A stretch of 64,000 nucleotides of DNA from Rikenellaceae bacterium (lineage in GTDB: Bacteria > Bacteroidota > Bacteroidia > Bacteroidales > Rikenellaceae), in the NCBI GenBank assembly GCA_015059845.1, contig SUZR01000001.1, positions 124,001-188,000 of the forward strand. Direction: 5' to 3'. Positions 8,760 to 16,716 of this stretch are shown piece by piece. A program made the position numbers and the translations under genes. Under the pieces are notes generated by a model. That model did no database searches. It saw nothing but the letters and a program-made list of their open reading frames with translations, and had not been told where the DNA came from. Every line of letters begins with the position of its first letter. Within the stretch, counting starts at the first letter, position 1.

Positions 8760-9476
8760 ATGAAAAGCTATAAAAGAGATGGAAATAATCGTATAGTCTA
8801 CTCTAAGGATATGAAACTTATAGAGTTGATTGATGCCGATTATGAGCTGTTGTCGATTCTGTTGCGTCTGGATATCCAGCTGCCGTTTGGTGATGTATCA
8901 GTGGAGGAGATGTGCCGTCGATATGATATGTCGCCTACCCTATTTCTAATGATTTGTCAGGTCTATGCTTGCGCCGATTTTGAGCCCGATGTGGAGAGCC
9001 TGCAGACCTCTGATTTACGACATATAATTAGCTATCTTCGCGCTTCGCACCGCTTCTATCTGGAGTCTATGCTGCCCTCTATTGCCGAGGGCGTGGAGCG
9101 CGTGCTGGAGAGTTGTGACGCCAAGCAGAGCGTGATATTGCGCAGATTCTATGAGAGTTATGCCGAGGAGGTGCGCGCACATCTGCATTATGAGGAGAGT
9201 GTGATATTTCCGCACGTAGAGAGCCTGCTGAACGGTAGCGCTGTGAAGAAGAATATGTCGGATTATATGGCTCATCACACCGATATATGCGATAAGGTAG
9301 ATGATATAAAGAGTATCGTAATAAAGTATCTGCCGGAGTCGTGCCCTACTCACGTGCGATGTGATTTGCTCTTTAACTTGTTCCGTATGCGAGATGATTT
9401 GTCGAAGCATACATTGATAGAGCTGAAGTTGCTGACACCAATGGTTATTGCAGAGGAAAGGAGATTGCAGCAATGA
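8760..9476 (+). CDS. Hemerythrin-domain protein
   Basis: 238 residues. After a non-metal N-terminal part of about 90 residues, the sequence has the metal ligands of a hemerythrin-like four-helix bundle: ASHRFYLESMLP, HLHYEESVIFPHVESLL (HxxxE and a further His) and HHTDI. Such proteins bind a di-iron centre and handle or sense oxygen or nitric oxide; ScdA/YtfE-type Fe-S repair is one related role. An in-frame TTG at 8754 precedes the ATG at 8760, which is preferred. The gene overlaps the next regulator gene by ATGA (9473-9476), so the two are probably translationally coupled. With feoAB upstream, a role linking iron uptake to oxygen or NO is an inference. Confidence 0.85.
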   Translation: MKSYKRDGNNRIVYSKDMKLIELIDADYELLSILLRLDIQLPFGDVSVEEMCRRYDMSPTLFLMICQVYACADFEPDVESLQTSDLRHIISYLRASHRFYLESMLPSIAEGVERVLESCDAKQSVILRRFYESYAEEVRAHLHYEESVIFPHVESLLNGSAVKKNMSDYMAHHTDICDKVDDIKSIVIKYLPESCPTHVRCDLLFNLFRMRDDLSKHTLIELKLLTPMVIAEERRLQQ

Positions 9477-10066
9477 GAAGGTTTCGTGTAGCTATAATCG
9501 AGCCATCGGCTATCATTGCGGAGGGTGTTGCAACTCTTGCGGGACGTAGCGGTGAGTTTGAGGTTGTATATTCGGGTGGCGATATGCGAATGCTTATAGA
9601 ACGCTTTGCAATGGTTTCCCCCGATGTGGTTATTGTTGGCTCGCAGATGGTCGGGGCCAATAACCAATCGCTGCGTGTGGCATATCCCGAGTTGCAGAGC
9701 GTGACATTGGCTCTGTTGTCAACTACGGTATGCGACGAGGAGGTGATGCGTCAGTTCGATGGCGTGGTAAATATTTACGATGGGCAGGCGCAGATAATAC
9801 GAAAGCTGCACGCTGCCGTTGAGCAGGGCGAAACCAACCCGTATAGCGATAGTCACGATTTGTCGGAACGCGAACGTGACGTATTGATATTGGTAGCTAA
9901 AGGAAAGACCAACAAGGAGATTGCCGACGAGCTAAACATCTCAATTCATACGGTTATGTCGCATCGAAAAAATATTACCCACAAAACTGGTATAAAATCG
10001 GTTGCGGGTCTTACGGTTTATGCGTTGCTGAATAACCTGCTTGACCAAAATGACGTAACATTATAA
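9473..10066 (+). CDS. LuxR-family DNA-binding regulator with degenerate receiver
   Basis: 197 residues. The N-terminal about 120 residues are receiver-like (FRVAIIEPSAIIAEGV...), and the C-terminal about 65 residues are a LuxR/NarL helix-turn-helix: LSERERDVLILVAKGKTNKEIADELNISIHTVMSHRKNI is the diagnostic region, beginning near residue 128. In the receiver the strand that normally ends in the phospho-accepting Asp reads PDVVIVGS, with Gly where Asp is expected, so ordinary phosphorylation is unlikely. It overlaps the hemerythrin gene by four bases. The simplest reading is that the hemerythrin partner, not a kinase, supplies the signal, but this is inference. No histidine kinase is nearby. 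Confidence 0.9.
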   Translation: MRRFRVAIIEPSAIIAEGVATLAGRSGEFEVVYSGGDMRMLIERFAMVSPDVVIVGSQMVGANNQSLRVAYPELQSVTLALLSTTVCDEEVMRQFDGVVNIYDGQAQIIRKLHAAVEQGETNPYSDSHDLSERERDVLILVAKGKTNKEIADELNISIHTVMSHRKNITHKTGIKSVAGLTVYALLNNLLDQNDVTL

Positions 10067-10186
10067 AGTTGTCTAACAAGGCTCTTTTGGCATCTGCCTT
10101 GCCCGCAGGTTGCTCACATACGTTGAGTATGCTCCGCACCATTGGGCTACGAGCAGCTTCAAAATAGTTCTTGTAATACAACTTTA
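10064..10186. repeat. Palindromic intergenic element, possible interspersed repeat
   Basis: The element is bounded by a perfect 9-bp inverted repeat, TAAAGTTGT (10064-10072) and ACAACTTTA (10178-10186). Pairing continues inwards after short internal loops: ACAAG/CTTGT (10076-10080 with 10170-10174) and TTTTG/CAAAA (10085-10089 with 10160-10164). The left end overlaps the regulator stop codon. The inner part contains CATAC-gttga-GTATG. It has no good protein-coding start and lacks a T-run, so it is not a simple terminator. No second copy was noticed in this window, so repeat status is a suspicion. Confidence 0.4.
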
Positions 10187-10207
10187 ATAACAGTGGGTAA
10201 ATATAGC

Positions 10208-10245
10208 TAAAAAACGAGGGTGTCAACTTGCGGTTGAGCACCCTC
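10208..10245 (-). terminator. Intrinsic terminator of the MBL-fold lipoprotein gene
   Basis: GAGGGTG-TCAAC (10216-10227) pairs with GTTGA-g-CACCCTC (10233-10245), and the minus strand then runs into a TTTTTT tract. It sits 10 bases beyond the stop codon of the minus-strand gene. Confidence 0.75.
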
Positions 10246-10254
10246 TTCTTGTAA

Positions 10255-11490
10255 TTACTGTGCATCAAACGGGCCGTATATAGCCTGAACAATCATCTGC
10301 TCATCTTCGGCCGATAGACGGTAAATCTTATACTTGCGTCCCTTGTCATAGGCCTTTACAACGATGTGACCGTCGTAAGGGCAAACGCCATTCTCGTACC
10401 AATCTTTGCCTGCGTGCTCCTTGCGAGCCTTCTCAACAATATACTGAGTGTAGAACATTCGCTCACCCTGGTAGATATCCTGCGAAAGAACGCGGCTGAT
10501 AATCTTCTCCTGAGTGTGGTACTGGTCCCATACGCAGTCGATATATGCCTTAGCCTTTACGTTACGCAGGAAGTCGGGGTGCATAGAGTCTAAGTATGCG
10601 TGGTGGTTACACTTAACAACATCTACCTCACCACAAGCTTCACCTACCTTTGCCTCGATATTTACCGACTCTCCGTTGGCAATCTTTAGGTTGCCTGTGG
10701 TATCTCCTCCAGCGTAATATGAGAAGGGACCGTAGTCGATACGGAATGAAATACTCTTTGTGTTCTCATTGCCAGCGCTTGAGGTGTTTTCAGGGTTAAG
10801 GTCGTAGTAACGAATGGTCTTCTCGCCCTCGCCTGTCCATATCTCGCCATTGGATGCGATGTTGCGAATAGAGAATAGTTCTGAATACTTCTCAGCATTG
10901 TGTTTCATTGCAATCTGATTCAATGCGCCGGGTTTGAATGCCTCCTGAGTTGCACCAAATTGTTTTTTGTGGTAGTCAGTGAATCGCAGGAAGTTGTCGG
11001 TGTGAGAGTCTCCTATCTCTGTGGGATAGTTGTAGGTGGGATAACCGCGGTCGAAGAATTGTCCAAAATGGATTGTTTCGCCAACATCGGCTACACCCAC
11101 CAATTTATAATCCTGTCCGCGACCTTCGGTTACGGGTACATCCAAACTTGTCGAGCCCATATGGTCGTCGTGGAAGTGTGAGAGCATAAAGTAATCAACA
11201 TTTGTGCCGTTGGGATTTACCCTCTCAATATAACGTGCTACCCACTCGCCACCGCGACGCGAGAGGTCGGGCTTGGGGTCGGTCATCGGCACTGTTGCCT
11301 GATGGTCACCAGCGTCAACGAGCATTGTTGTTGCATCGGGCATAATGTAGAGGTTTGCCTCGCCACGACCTGTGTAGATGTGGTGAATGTCAAGCTCGCC
11401 GCTCTTCCAGCCGCGATAGGGTTCGCCTACCTTGTCGGTCGGGCCGCACGAGAGCAGGAATAAACAAGATAAAAGTGTAAGGTTTCTCAT
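10255..11490 (-). CDS. Metallo-beta-lactamase-fold lipoprotein (ComEC-like hydrolase domain)
   Basis: 411 residues from the ATG at 11488-11490 (MRNLTLL); the longer open frame upstream does not look coding. The start is a lipoprotein signal with lipobox FLLSC. The mature part has an MBL fold: AGDHQ early, then LSHFHDDHMGS, the HxHxDH metal motif, YYAGGDTTG and KCNHHAYLDS near the C-terminal half. The closest general relatives are the periplasmic MBL domain of ComEC and stand-alone MBL proteins; the substrate is unknown. It is a single transcription unit ending in the terminator at 10208-10245. It is placed opposite the met operon and shows no functional link to it. Confidence 0.82.
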   Translation of the reverse strand: MRNLTLLSCLFLLSCGPTDKVGEPYRGWKSGELDIHHIYTGRGEANLYIMPDATTMLVDAGDHQATVPMTDPKPDLSRRGGEWVARYIERVNPNGTNVDYFMLSHFHDDHMGSTSLDVPVTEGRGQDYKLVGVADVGETIHFGQFFDRGYPTYNYPTEIGDSHTDNFLRFTDYHKKQFGATQEAFKPGALNQIAMKHNAEKYSELFSIRNIASNGEIWTGEGEKTIRYYDLNPENTSSAGNENTKSISFRIDYGPFSYYAGGDTTGNLKIANGESVNIEAKVGEACGEVDVVKCNHHAYLDSMHPDFLRNVKAKAYIDCVWDQYHTQEKIISRVLSQDIYQGERMFYTQYIVEKARKEHAGKDWYENGVCPYDGHIVVKAYDKGRKYKIYRLSAEDEQMIVQAIYGPFDAQ

Positions 11491-11592
11491 AATTGTTATA
11501 GTTATTTGTTGTTTTCGATAAATTCTTAACGAAGGTACGAAAAATATTACTCTTTTTTGCTGCTCGGAGGAATAAATATGAAAAATATGTAT

Positions 11593-11825
11593 TATATTTG
11601 CGAAAAGATAAAAGCAAACTATGACCAATCGTTGCAATATATCGTTTATCTTGTCAGTGATGCAGCATATGCCTATGTGCTGGATGCGAATGTGCCGCTA
11701 GGCACGTTTATATCTTTGGGTGGTTATGTGCCGCCCGTGTCATAGGACACAAAATAATCTGTAAAAATATTGATTTATATATTTCGGCATTTATATGCGT
11801 GCCGAATGCAAAATAGTTTAGATTT
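11593..11825 (+). promoter_or_regulatory. Leader region of the methionine operon with stacked hairpins
   Basis: A TATATTTG -7 element at 11593-11600 (no clear -33) would give a leader of about 220 bases. It holds three abutting hairpins: GTGCC-gcta-GGCAC (11692-11705), GGGTGG-ttatgtg-CCGCCC with one G-U pair (11718-11736) and GTGTC-atag-GACAC (11737-11750). A fourth, TTCGGCA/TGCCGAA around 10 bases (11783-11806), lies just before the gene. The cores of SAM-I and SAM-II riboswitches were looked for and not seen. The remaining part of the 11491-11692 gap holds nothing else I can name. Confidence 0.4.
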
Positions 11826-13109
11826 ATGTCTGATAATAAATTACGTTTTGAGACAAAACAGATTCACGGCGGCTATCACGTTGACCACACAGGCTCGCGC
11901 GGTGTAGCTATCTACCCTACGGCTGCCTATCATTTCAAGAGTTGTGACTACGCTGCCCGCTTGTTTGAACTGAGCGAGGGCGGTAATATATATACACGAT
12001 TGCATAACCCCACAACTGCTGCATACGAGGAGCGTGTAGCTGCACTGTATAACGGTGTGGGAGCGTTGGCGTTGGCGTCAGGTATGTCGGCCATTTTGAT
12101 TACCGTTACGGCTTTGGCTGAGGCGGGCGATAATATCGTAGCTTCGCCCTATCTCTATGGCGGTACGTATAATCAGTTCCGTATCTCGTTGCGTAAGCTG
12201 GGTATTGACTGTCGTATTGCTAAGAGCGAGCGTGTGGAGGACTTCGAGGCGCTGGTCGATGATAAGACCAAGATGATATACGTTGAGAGTATGGGTAACC
12301 CCACTTGCCACGTGCCCGATTTGCAGGCTCTGGGTGAGTTGGCCAAGCGTAAGGATGTGCCCTTTGTTGTGGATAACACATTTGGTGCGGCAGGTTTCCT
12401 GTGTAACCCCTTTGATTGGGGCGCAAATATCGTGGTGGACTCGGCTACAAAGTGGATTAATGGCCACGGTACGGCTATGGGCGGTATTATCGTCGATGGC
12501 GGAAATTATAATTGGGCAAATGGTAAGTTCCCGCAGATTGATGGCCCCTCGGAGGGTTATCACGGGCTGAATCTATATGAGGCTTTCGGTAATGCAGCCT
12601 TTATCGTAAAGTGCCGCGTTGACGGCTTGCGTGATTTTGGTTGTTGTCCCTCGTCGTTTGATTCATACTTGATGATGATTGGTCTGGAGACGCTCTCGTT
12701 GCGCGTTAAGCATCAAGTGGAGTCAACGTGGAAATTGGCGGAGTATTGCCGCAACCATCCGCAGGTAGAGCGCGTGAGCTTCGTGGGTTTTGAGGATCAC
12801 CCGGGCTGTGAGAATGCCAAGAAGTATTACCGTTATGGTTCATCGGGCGTATTTGCTATCGAGTTGAAGGGCTCGTTGGATAGCACCGTTCGTTTCGTGG
12901 AGTCGCTAAAGTTGGCAGCCAATATGACTATGATTGGCGACTCGATAACGGTTGTAACCCACCCCGCATCTACAACACACAAGCAGCTTAGCGAGTCGGA
13001 TTTGAAGGCGGCGGGTGTTACGCCTACGCTTCTTCGTATCTCGCTCGGACTGGAGAATGTGGAGGATATAATTGAGGATTTTGAGCAGGCTTTTGCACAG
13101 GCTAAATAA
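11826..13109 (+). CDS. metY: O-acetylhomoserine sulfhydrylase (PLP enzyme)
   Basis: 427 residues, a Cys/Met-metabolism PLP-dependent enzyme. It would make homocysteine from O-acetylhomoserine and sulfide in the cytoplasm. Family marks are ETKQIHGGY at the start, YTRLHNPTTAAYEERVAALYNG, VDNTFG, the PLP-binding Lys in DSATKWINGHGT and HPASTTHKQL near the C-terminus. The length and the TKWINGHG block fit the sulfhydrylase subgroup (about 425-430 residues) better than cystathionine gamma-synthase (about 380). The stop codon overlaps the next ATG by one base (TAATG). The following metX produces its substrate, which supports the call. Confidence 0.93.
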   Translation: MSDNKLRFETKQIHGGYHVDHTGSRGVAIYPTAAYHFKSCDYAARLFELSEGGNIYTRLHNPTTAAYEERVAALYNGVGALALASGMSAILITVTALAEAGDNIVASPYLYGGTYNQFRISLRKLGIDCRIAKSERVEDFEALVDDKTKMIYVESMGNPTCHVPDLQALGELAKRKDVPFVVDNTFGAAGFLCNPFDWGANIVVDSATKWINGHGTAMGGIIVDGGNYNWANGKFPQIDGPSEGYHGLNLYEAFGNAAFIVKCRVDGLRDFGCCPSSFDSYLMMIGLETLSLRVKHQVESTWKLAEYCRNHPQVERVSFVGFEDHPGCENAKKYYRYGSSGVFAIELKGSLDSTVRFVESLKLAANMTMIGDSITVVTHPASTTHKQLSESDLKAAGVTPTLLRISLGLENVEDIIEDFEQAFAQAK

Positions 13110-14125
13110 TGGCACAATTTTATACATACGATAGGCCTTTTGAGTTGGAGTGCGGCGAGGTGCTGCCCTCGTTGACCATTGCTTACGATACCTTCGGAGA
13201 GTTGAACTCGGAGCGTAGCAATGTCATCTGGGTGTGTCACGCCCTAACGGCCAATTCGGACGTTGCCGACTGGTGGCCACATACGGTCGAGGAGGGTTGT
13301 TTCTTGGACCCTGCGAAGTATTTTACCGTGTGTGCTAACTTTCTCGGCTCACACTACGGCACAACGGGACCGCTGTCGGTAAACCCAGCAACGGGTGAAG
13401 AGTGGTATGGCGATTTCCCGCTTGTTACGGTGCGCGATATGGTGCGTGCGCATCAGCTGCTGGCCGAGTGGTTGGGGATTAAGCGCGTGAAACTTTTGAT
13501 TGGTAGCTCTATTGGCGGTTTTCAGTGCTTGGAGTGGAGCGTTATGCAACCCGACTTTGCCGAGCGAGCAGCCTTTATAGCCACCACACCACGTACTAAG
13601 CCGTGGGCGTCGGCATTTAATGAGTCGCAGCGTATGGCTATCGAGTGTGACCCTACCTATGGTGAGCGTTCGGCGGAGGCCGGCTTGCAGGGTATGGCTA
13701 CGGCGCGTAGCATTGCGCTGATGAGTTATCGTGGTGGTATGGCCTACGATAAGACACAGGAGGATGAGAATCCCGATGAGGCGAGCTTCGAGCGTCGTGT
13801 GCTCTCATACCAGCGTTATCAGGGTGAGAAGCTGCGCCGCAGATTCAACGCATATTCGTATTACCGTCTGTCGCAAGCGGTGGATTCGCATAATCTGGGT
13901 CGTGGTCGTGGTAAGGTGGAGGATGTGCTGCAACAAATCAAGGCAAAGAGCCTGGTGGTGGCTATCACTTCGGATATTCTGTTTCCACCCTCTGATCATA
14001 CGATTTTGGTGGAGAATATTCCCAACGTGGAGTATCATTTGATAGATTCGGATTTTGGTCACGATGGATTTTTGGTTGAGCATAAGCAACTGAATGAGAT
14101 TATCTTGAATTTCTTGAATGAGTAA
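13109..14125 (+). CDS. metX: Homoserine O-acetyltransferase
   Basis: 338 residues, an alpha/beta-hydrolase-fold enzyme that acetylates homoserine with acetyl-CoA. Seen: LTIAYDTFGELN near the N-terminus, the family block DWWPHTV, the nucleophile elbow GSSIGGFQCLEW (Ser near residue 134) and the catalytic His in DFGHDGFLVEH at the end. The conserved TTPRTKPWASAFNESQR region is also present. MetX proteins are usually about 350 residues, so the length is normal. It lies between the sulfhydrylase gene (one-base overlap) and homoserine dehydrogenase (18 bases), forming a homoserine-to-homocysteine operon in reverse pathway order. Confidence 0.95.
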   Translation: MAQFYTYDRPFELECGEVLPSLTIAYDTFGELNSERSNVIWVCHALTANSDVADWWPHTVEEGCFLDPAKYFTVCANFLGSHYGTTGPLSVNPATGEEWYGDFPLVTVRDMVRAHQLLAEWLGIKRVKLLIGSSIGGFQCLEWSVMQPDFAERAAFIATTPRTKPWASAFNESQRMAIECDPTYGERSAEAGLQGMATARSIALMSYRGGMAYDKTQEDENPDEASFERRVLSYQRYQGEKLRRRFNAYSYYRLSQAVDSHNLGRGRGKVEDVLQQIKAKSLVVAITSDILFPPSDHTILVENIPNVEYHLIDSDFGHDGFLVEHKQLNEIILNFLNE

Positions 14126-14143
14126 CGAAAAATAGATATAACT

Positions 14144-15334
14144 ATGAATGGAAAGAAACTAAACATCGGCCTTTTTGGCTTCGGTACGGTAGGTAGCGGA
14201 CTGTATGATGTATTGAAGCGTATTGGCTCGAAGAATGTAGAGATTAAGCGTATCTGCGTGCGTGATTTGAGCAAGGATCGCGGTATTGCAGCCGAGTTTA
14301 CCAATAATGCAGATGATATCTTCAATGACCCCGATATTAACTTTATCGTTGAGTTGATTGACGATGCAGATGCTGCATACGATATCGTGAAGCGCGCCCT
14401 GAAGATGGAGCTTCCCGTGGTGTCTGGCAATAAGAAGATGCTGGCTCACCATATTGAGGAGCTTATCGAGTTGCAGGCTCGTTATAATGTGGCTCTGTTG
14501 TACGATGCATCGGCTTGCGGTAGTATCCCCGTTATTCGCAACCTTGAGGAGTATTACGATAATGAGTTGCTGACCTCGGTTAAGGGTATTCTGAATGGCT
14601 CGTCAAACTTCATTCTCTCGAAGATTTTTAACGAGAAGATGTCGTATGCTGACGCTCTGAAGTTGGCGCAGGATTTGGGCTTTGCCGAGAGTAACCCCAC
14701 GCTCGATATTGATGGCTGGGATTCGCTCTTTAAGTTGATTATCATTACCGTTCACGCCTTCGGCTTGTATGTTCCCCCGCAGGAGATTTTTACCTACGGA
14801 ATCTCTAATATGAACGATGATGATATCCGTTTTGCCAACGAGAAGGAGCGTCGCTTCAAACTTGTTGCTCACGTGGAGAAGGTGGCTGATAATAAGCTCA
14901 TAATGAGTGTGATGCCTCAACTCATCTCACGTAATAAGTATATTTACAGCGTGGAGGATGAGTTTAACGGCGTAGTTATCAAGGGTCTGTTCTACGACAA
15001 GCAGTTTATGTTTGGTCGTGGTGCAGGTGGCTACCCCACCGGCTCGGCCGTGTTGAGCGATATTACGGCTTGTCTGTACGATTATAAGTATGAGTACAAG
15101 AAGCGTAACGACTCGCAGTTGCCTACATATACAACCGACCACAAGTTCCGCGTATATTACCGCTACTCGGACTATGCCGACTTGGATTTGGTTAAGTTTG
15201 ATACGGTGCTTGAGAACTATATCTCTGACGACTATAAGTATGTCGTAGGAACTGTATCTTTGCGCGACCTGCACAAGATTCAGGACGAGTTGCGCAAACG
15301 CGATGTATTTATTGCCGCATATCCTAACGACTAA
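14144..15334 (+). CDS. hom: Homoserine dehydrogenase
   Basis: 396 residues. Reduces aspartate semialdehyde to homoserine with NAD(P)H, feeding both methionine and threonine synthesis. The N-terminal Rossmann motif is GLFGFGTVGSGLYDVL. Later come TGSAVLSDI and the catalytic region with GSSNFIL, FAESNPTLDIDG and SLFKL. It is a stand-alone enzyme without a fused aspartokinase domain. The last 60 residues could hold a small regulatory part, but no clear ACT domain is visible to me. It is the last gene of the met operon; a strong terminator follows within 15 bases. Confidence 0.95.
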   Translation: MNGKKLNIGLFGFGTVGSGLYDVLKRIGSKNVEIKRICVRDLSKDRGIAAEFTNNADDIFNDPDINFIVELIDDADAAYDIVKRALKMELPVVSGNKKMLAHHIEELIELQARYNVALLYDASACGSIPVIRNLEEYYDNELLTSVKGILNGSSNFILSKIFNEKMSYADALKLAQDLGFAESNPTLDIDGWDSLFKLIIITVHAFGLYVPPQEIFTYGISNMNDDDIRFANEKERRFKLVAHVEKVADNKLIMSVMPQLISRNKYIYSVEDEFNGVVIKGLFYDKQFMFGRGAGGYPTGSAVLSDITACLYDYKYEYKKRNDSQLPTYTTDHKFRVYYRYSDYADLDLVKFDTVLENYISDDYKYVVGTVSLRDLHKIQDELRKRDVFIAAYPND

Positions 15335-15346
15335 GGTATAACGGTC

Positions 15347-15384
15347 AAAAAAATAGCTGCCCAAACGGGACAGCTATTTTTTTG
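15347..15384. terminator. Bidirectional terminator between hom and the ECF S-component gene
   Basis: AAAATAGCTG pairs with CAGCTATTTT around a short GC-containing loop, with A-run before and T-run after. It can end both the plus-strand met operon and the minus-strand gene at 15397. Confidence 0.85.
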
Positions 15385-15396
15385 TGCTATTGAGAA

Positions 15397-15909
15397 TTAT
15401 CTCTTCAACAAGTGTTTAATGAAGAGGTAACCTCCTATAACCTGCAACAACATACCAGGAACGCCGAGGCGGAAATCCTGAACGGCAGCTGCGAAACTAC
15501 CTGTAAATGCCCACTCGAATGCTCCGCCCAAAACCTGATAGCAGAGAACAACGCCTGCAATCAAAGCGAGAGAAACCTTGCGAGCGTGAGAGGCTACATA
15601 GCCAGCAGTAAGAGCCAAGATTGTTGACTTCACCAAGATGGGAGTCAATACAGCTGCTGCGGGCATACCGAAGAGCAGGTGGTTGATGACGGGTGAGAGG
15701 ATTGCTGTCATAAGACCTACCTTCCAACCATATTTATAAGCACCGATAAGCGTAAAGAAATATATCGGCAGCAGAATCATACCTCCCTGTGGTACCAAGT
15801 GGCAGAGCTGAGGCAGGGCGATATTACCCAAAATGAACAATGCCGCAGCGATGTAAGTCTTGCTATCGTTGTAGTTCAACGAGTAGAGTTTAATACTTGA
15901 TGTTTGCAT
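15397..15909 (-). CDS. ECF-type transporter substrate-binding (S) component
   Basis: 170 residues, almost entirely hydrophobic with about five to six membrane segments: for example TYIAAALFILGNIALPQLCHLVPQ is interrupted by a short polar stretch before GGMILLPIYFFTLIGAYKYGWK. Size and the pattern LLPIYFFTLIGAYKYGWKVGLMTAILSPVINHLLFG fit S-components of energy-coupling-factor vitamin transporters. The substrate is not identifiable from sequence. No EcfA or EcfT genes are in the window, so it would share an energising module encoded elsewhere (inference). It stands alone behind a leader with a possible pseudoknot. Confidence 0.7.
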   Translation of the reverse strand: MQTSSIKLYSLNYNDSKTYIAAALFILGNIALPQLCHLVPQGGMILLPIYFFTLIGAYKYGWKVGLMTAILSPVINHLLFGMPAAAVLTPILVKSTILALTAGYVASHARKVSLALIAGVVLCYQVLGGAFEWAFTGSFAAAVQDFRLGVPGMLLQVIGGYLFIKHLLKR

Positions 15910-16020
15910 AACTTTAATTTTTATTTGTTAATTTTCTTATTTCTCGGTTTTGGGCTGCCGCTTCACCGTCAGGTAAAAACGTGCCCAGAGTGTTCTCGTA
16001 AACTAAACATTGTAAAGATA
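15910..16020 (-). promoter_or_regulatory. Leader of the S-component gene with a possible H-type pseudoknot
   Basis: On the minus strand a TATCTTTA (16020-16013), one base from the -7 consensus, is followed by about 100 untranslated bases. Within them GCCCA/TGGGC (987-983 with 955-951 in the 15 kb region) and CGGT/ACCG (968-965 with 948-945) interleave, which is the order of an H-type pseudoknot. Vitamin S-component genes are often riboswitch-controlled, but I recognise no known aptamer. Confidence 0.35.
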
Positions 16021-16095
16021 AGAATTTTCATTGTAAAAATATCTGGTTACAATGCAATCTATCTCAAAAATGTTGCCGAACTTGCTTTTTTTTAG

Positions 16096-16716
16096 CTATT
16101 TATTTAGCAAAGGCAGTATCTCCTGCTCGAAAATCTCACGCTCGATAATGCGGTAATGCGGCTGATAATGTGCATTAAAACTACGGCTGTGGTGCATAAC
16201 GTAGCTGCCGTTTGTTATCATAGAGTTCGTGATGATTATATCATCCTCTAAATTATCCAGCGGCAGATTCATTGCTCTTATGACCTCTACTATCTCATTC
16301 CACTCCTTATGCCACTGCTCGAGGCTGATGGGCTTGATACCATTCACGCTGCGAATAAAGGCATCGAAGTATTTCTCGTACGGGACTCTGCCGTCAGCAA
16401 TGACGCCGAGGTTTACGCGATAAAAACGTCCCTCATAACCCGTTGGCTCGTAATCCACACCCTCAAAACTCTCGGCTGACTCTAACTCGTGACGCAGGAA
16501 CTTGTCGGCAGCCGAAGGGTCGGCGATAAGATGTCCGGGACCAAAGCGGTCCTGAAAAAAGTTTTTATACAAATCACGCAGAGTGGATTTGGGATACATT
16601 TCCATCTGTCGCTCAACGGCTTGGCGAATCTTCTCGTGCGTGGTATTCTTCTGGTTGCAAGCACATAGCGCAACTGCAGCCAGCGCAATAATAAAATATC
16701 TTCTCAAAAATTTCAT
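16096..16716 (-). CDS. Lipoprotein of unknown function
   Basis: 206 residues. The N-terminus MKFLRRYFIIALAAVALCAC is a lipoprotein signal with the acylated Cys near residue 20. The mature part is soluble and has conserved-looking blocks such as YKNFFQDRFGPGHLI, FYRVNLGVIADGRVP and SYVMHHSRSFNAHYQPHYRII. I do not recognise the family beyond a general impression that similar lipoproteins occur in Bacteroidetes. The His-rich C-terminal region could be a ligand or metal site, but this is a guess. It overlaps the DUF1893 gene by ATGA (16713-16716), so it is the last gene of the redox operon starting at 20007. Confidence 0.75.
   Translation of the reverse strand: MKFLRRYFIIALAAVALCACNQKNTTHEKIRQAVERQMEMYPKSTLRDLYKNFFQDRFGPGHLIADPSAADKFLRHELESAESFEGVDYEPTGYEGRFYRVNLGVIADGRVPYEKYFDAFIRSVNGIKPISLEQWHKEWNEIVEVIRAMNLPLDNLEDDIIITNSMITNGSYVMHHSRSFNAHYQPHYRIIEREIFEQEILPLLNK

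Noticed and set aside
10011..10292. A 93-codon minus-strand open frame across the palindromic element
   Set aside because: It overlaps the ends of genes on both sides and is a translation of the inverted-repeat element; no start or promoter supports it.
11557..11745. A 62-codon open frame (about 56 codons from an internal ATG) ahead of the met operon
   Set aside because: It contains the -7 element and the three hairpins, and shows no protein family signal. A leader peptide cannot be excluded, but there is no support for it.
11601..11825. SAM-I or SAM-II riboswitch before the met operon
   Set aside because: Neither the SAM-I core nor the SAM-II pseudoknot with its conserved GCUAAA-like segment could be placed on the sequence.
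15910..16010. TPP riboswitch in the S-component leader because of an ACCTGA stretch
   Set aside because: The partner CTGAGA motif and the rest of the aptamer are missing.
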